From Novosphingobium sp. PC22D (GTDB lineage Bacteria > Pseudomonadota > Alphaproteobacteria > Sphingomonadales > Sphingomonadaceae), in the NCBI RefSeq assembly GCF_002556635.1, contig NZ_MWMO01000006.1:1-64000 (forward strand): DNA of 64,000 nt, written 5' to 3'. A program made the position numbers and the translations under genes. Positions 62,846 to 64,000 of the stretch are shown here, piece after piece. The notes below the pieces were generated by a model. That model had not been told where the DNA came from and searched no databases. It worked only from the letters and a program-made list of their open reading frames with translations. The number at the start of each line of letters is the position of its first letter. The first letter of the stretch is position 1.

Positions 62846-63529
62846 ATGATATTAAGCGATGCCGAGCACCAGAAGGTCGCGGACGCTATTCGCCGCGCGG
62901 AAACCAGCACCTCCGGTGAAATCCTGTGCGTCTTAAGCGAGGCCGACAGCTACTATCCGCAGGTAGCGCTCGCCTGGGCTGCCGCTATTGCCCTGCTTGC
63001 ACCCTATCTTCTGTGGCTAACAGGCATCGATATCGGGATGATGATGCCCCCTGGTTGGCAGCCAGGTCATTGGGAGGATGCAACAACGATCGCCTATCAC
63101 CGTTTCGGGCTTGGATACACCGTTCTGCCTATCGCGTTATTCATTCTGACTTATGCTCTCACGCTTGTCCCGCCGGTTTCTCGGTTTCTCACGCCTCGGC
63201 GCATCCGGCGCCAGCATGTCCATCGCTCGGCGCTCGAGCAATTCCGAGCCAGGGGCTTGCGCCGGACCGCCAGGCGTACCGGCGTGCTCATATTCGTCTC
63301 GCTCAGCGACCGGCAGGCCGAGGTGATAGCCGATGAGGGAATCTACACGAGAGTTCCGCCAGAGGCCTGGGCCGATGCAGTTGCCGCCATAGTCGCCGGC
63401 ATCAAGCGCAACGAGATCGCAACAGGCCTGGTCGAAGCCGTTGAACGCGTTGGGACGCTGCTTGCAACACATTTTCCGCCTAGTGCGGAGAACCCCAACG
63501 AGCTGCCTGACAAGGTCGTCGAGCTTTGA
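62846..63529 (+). CDS. TPM-domain protein without signal peptide
   Basis: A 227-residue protein paired with the preceding TPM gene. The N-terminus (ILSDAEHQKVADAIRRAETSTSGEILCVLSEADSYY) and the C-terminal half (RTGVLIFVSLSDRQAEVIADEGIYTRVPPEAWADAVAAI) form the TPM fold, split by two membrane helices. ATG 62846 has GGAGG upstream; it overlaps nothing but lies 1 base after the previous stop. LemA-TPM-TPM is a common three-gene set. Confidence 0.88.
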   Translation: MILSDAEHQKVADAIRRAETSTSGEILCVLSEADSYYPQVALAWAAAIALLAPYLLWLTGIDIGMMMPPGWQPGHWEDATTIAYHRFGLGYTVLPIALFILTYALTLVPPVSRFLTPRRIRRQHVHRSALEQFRARGLRRTARRTGVLIFVSLSDRQAEVIADEGIYTRVPPEAWADAVAAIVAGIKRNEIATGLVEAVERVGTLLATHFPPSAENPNELPDKVVEL

Positions 63530-63550
63530 AGCGCTACGAGGACCGGCTGA

Positions 63551-63562
63551 CCGGCATGCCGG
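63551..63562. repeat. Perfect palindrome CCGGCATGCCGG
   Basis: A 12-bp palindrome between the TPM gene and the MFS leader. It could form a small hairpin or be a regulator site for the MFS gene. Confidence 0.35.
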
Positions 63563-63597
63563 CGCCAGAGTCGCTGTTCATCGCCGGAGGATTCGGA

Positions 63598-63627
63598 ATG
63601 ACGCCTGAGCCGTTTACCGCCAGATGA
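63598..63627 (+). CDS. Nine-codon leader ORF overlapping the MFS start
   Basis: ATG at 63598 has GGAGG (63586-63590) seven bases upstream and encodes MTPEPFTAR before TGA at 63625-63627, which overlaps the MFS ATG (63624) as ATGA. The MFS start itself has no separate ribosome site, so it may be translated by coupling through this leader. An alternative is a sequencing or natural frame change at a longer N-terminus. Confidence 0.45.
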   Translation: MTPEPFTAR

Positions 63628-64000
63628 TGCCCGCGCGAGCACTCAGCCCGCTGGCGCTCGCCTCGCTGCTGCTTGCGGTCTTTGTCGTCTGGTTCGGCTA
63701 CAGTGTCGTGCTTCCCGTTCTGCCTTCATTTATCCTGGCGGCAGATGCCAGCCTGAGTGCGGAGGCTATAGCCCGACACACAGGTTTGGCATCCTCGCTT
63801 TACACTCTGGCGCTCTTCCTGTTTGCACCGATGTGGGGCTGGCTTTCGGATCGGCACGGCCGACGGACGGTGATCGCCGCTGGACTGTTTGGCTATGGTG
63901 TCAGCCTGCTTGGCGTCGCCTCGCTCGGAGGTATTGCCGGCCTTTATGGCGAGCGGCTGCTGTCAGGACTGTTCGCTGCTGCGATCAGTCCTGTAGCATC
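63624..64000 (+). CDS. MFS transporter, N-terminal part (cut by window end)
   Basis: The frame stays open to the last base. The visible 125 residues include the first helix (LALASLLLAVFVVWFGYSVVLPVLPSFI), a second helix (LASSLYTLALFLFAPMWGWLSDRHGRRTVIAAGL), which holds the MFS motif A G-x-L-S-D-R-x-G-R-R, and later helices. Specificity cannot be judged from this fragment; drug/H+ antiporters have this start. Confidence 0.85.
   Translation, partial: MMPARALSPLALASLLLAVFVVWFGYSVVLPVLPSFILAADASLSAEAIARHTGLASSLYTLALFLFAPMWGWLSDRHGRRTVIAAGLFGYGVSLLGVASLGGIAGLYGERLLSGLFAAAISPVA

Noticed and set aside
1-64000. CRISPR arrays, tRNA or rRNA genes, intact insertion sequences
   Set aside because: No regularly spaced repeat-spacer pattern, no cloverleaf or rRNA segment, and no transposase frame was found on reading.

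Overview
The window looks like part of a large conjugative plasmid, or an integrated conjugative element, from an alphaproteobacterium, most likely a sphingomonad (Novosphingobium/Sphingobium type). Reasons: high G+C with strong third-position G/C, a complete F-type (MPF-F) transfer system paired with a MobF relaxase as on sphingomonad catabolic megaplasmids, and FixL/FixJ-type oxygen sensing. The genus is an inference; no rRNA, tRNA, replication or partition gene is visible.

Region 1 (1-29.4 kb), conjugation. On the + strand are the 3' part of the coupling protein gene traD, the relaxase/helicase gene traI and a small gene. They are followed by an intergenic region that looks like an origin of transfer: an inverted repeat, helically phased ATCGC repeats and an F-like nic core. 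After a solitary DUF4143 ATPase and a small membrane protein comes a nearly gapless minus-strand operon of 19 genes, read from 27.1 kb down to 7.4 kb: traA-L-E-K-B-dsbC-V-C-orf122-trbI-trhF-traW-orf92-traU-trbC-traN-F-H-G. Most junctions are 1-4 base overlaps. Features that look unusual are a TraG with a C-terminal peptidase M15-like domain, a TraV with a duplicated N-terminal extension, and two small membrane proteins I cannot name. Upstream of the pilin gene lies a cluster of 21-bp phased GGAAAT boxes, then two small + strand genes (one HTH-like) and a lytic transglycosylase.

Region 2 (29.7-36.8 kb), metal uptake and efflux. It holds a TonB-dependent siderophore receptor with a Fur-like box, the CDF exporter DmeF, a cytochrome c-FTR1 iron permease fusion, a truncated CDF gene and an ICMT-like membrane methyltransferase.

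Region 3 (37.2-45.7 kb), copper/silver resistance. A minus-strand cusC-B-A-F operon (CusB carrying its own CusF-like tail) lies downstream of small exported Met/Cys-rich proteins and a DUF411 gene split by a frame change. A short lipoprotein gene diverges from it.

Region 4 (45.9-54.3 kb), nuclease, redox and signalling. It contains an HhH plus PD-(D/E)XK-like protein, a membrane-anchored cytochrome c, a D-2-hydroxyacid dehydrogenase, a tandem universal stress protein, a FixL-FixJ pair whose FixL keeps the heme histidine, a third stand-alone receiver, and an ECF-type sigma factor without a visible anti-sigma partner.

Region 5 (54.4-64 kb), export and envelope. A NodT-type outer-membrane factor diverges from an HlyD-ABC-permease-permease operon of the YbhG/F/S/R type. 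Then come a LemA lipoprotein and two TPM-domain proteins, and an MFS transporter cut by the window end.

Taken together, this is a transfer-competent backbone carrying cargo for metal homeostasis, low-oxygen sensing and efflux. I found no intact insertion sequence, CRISPR array or RNA gene.
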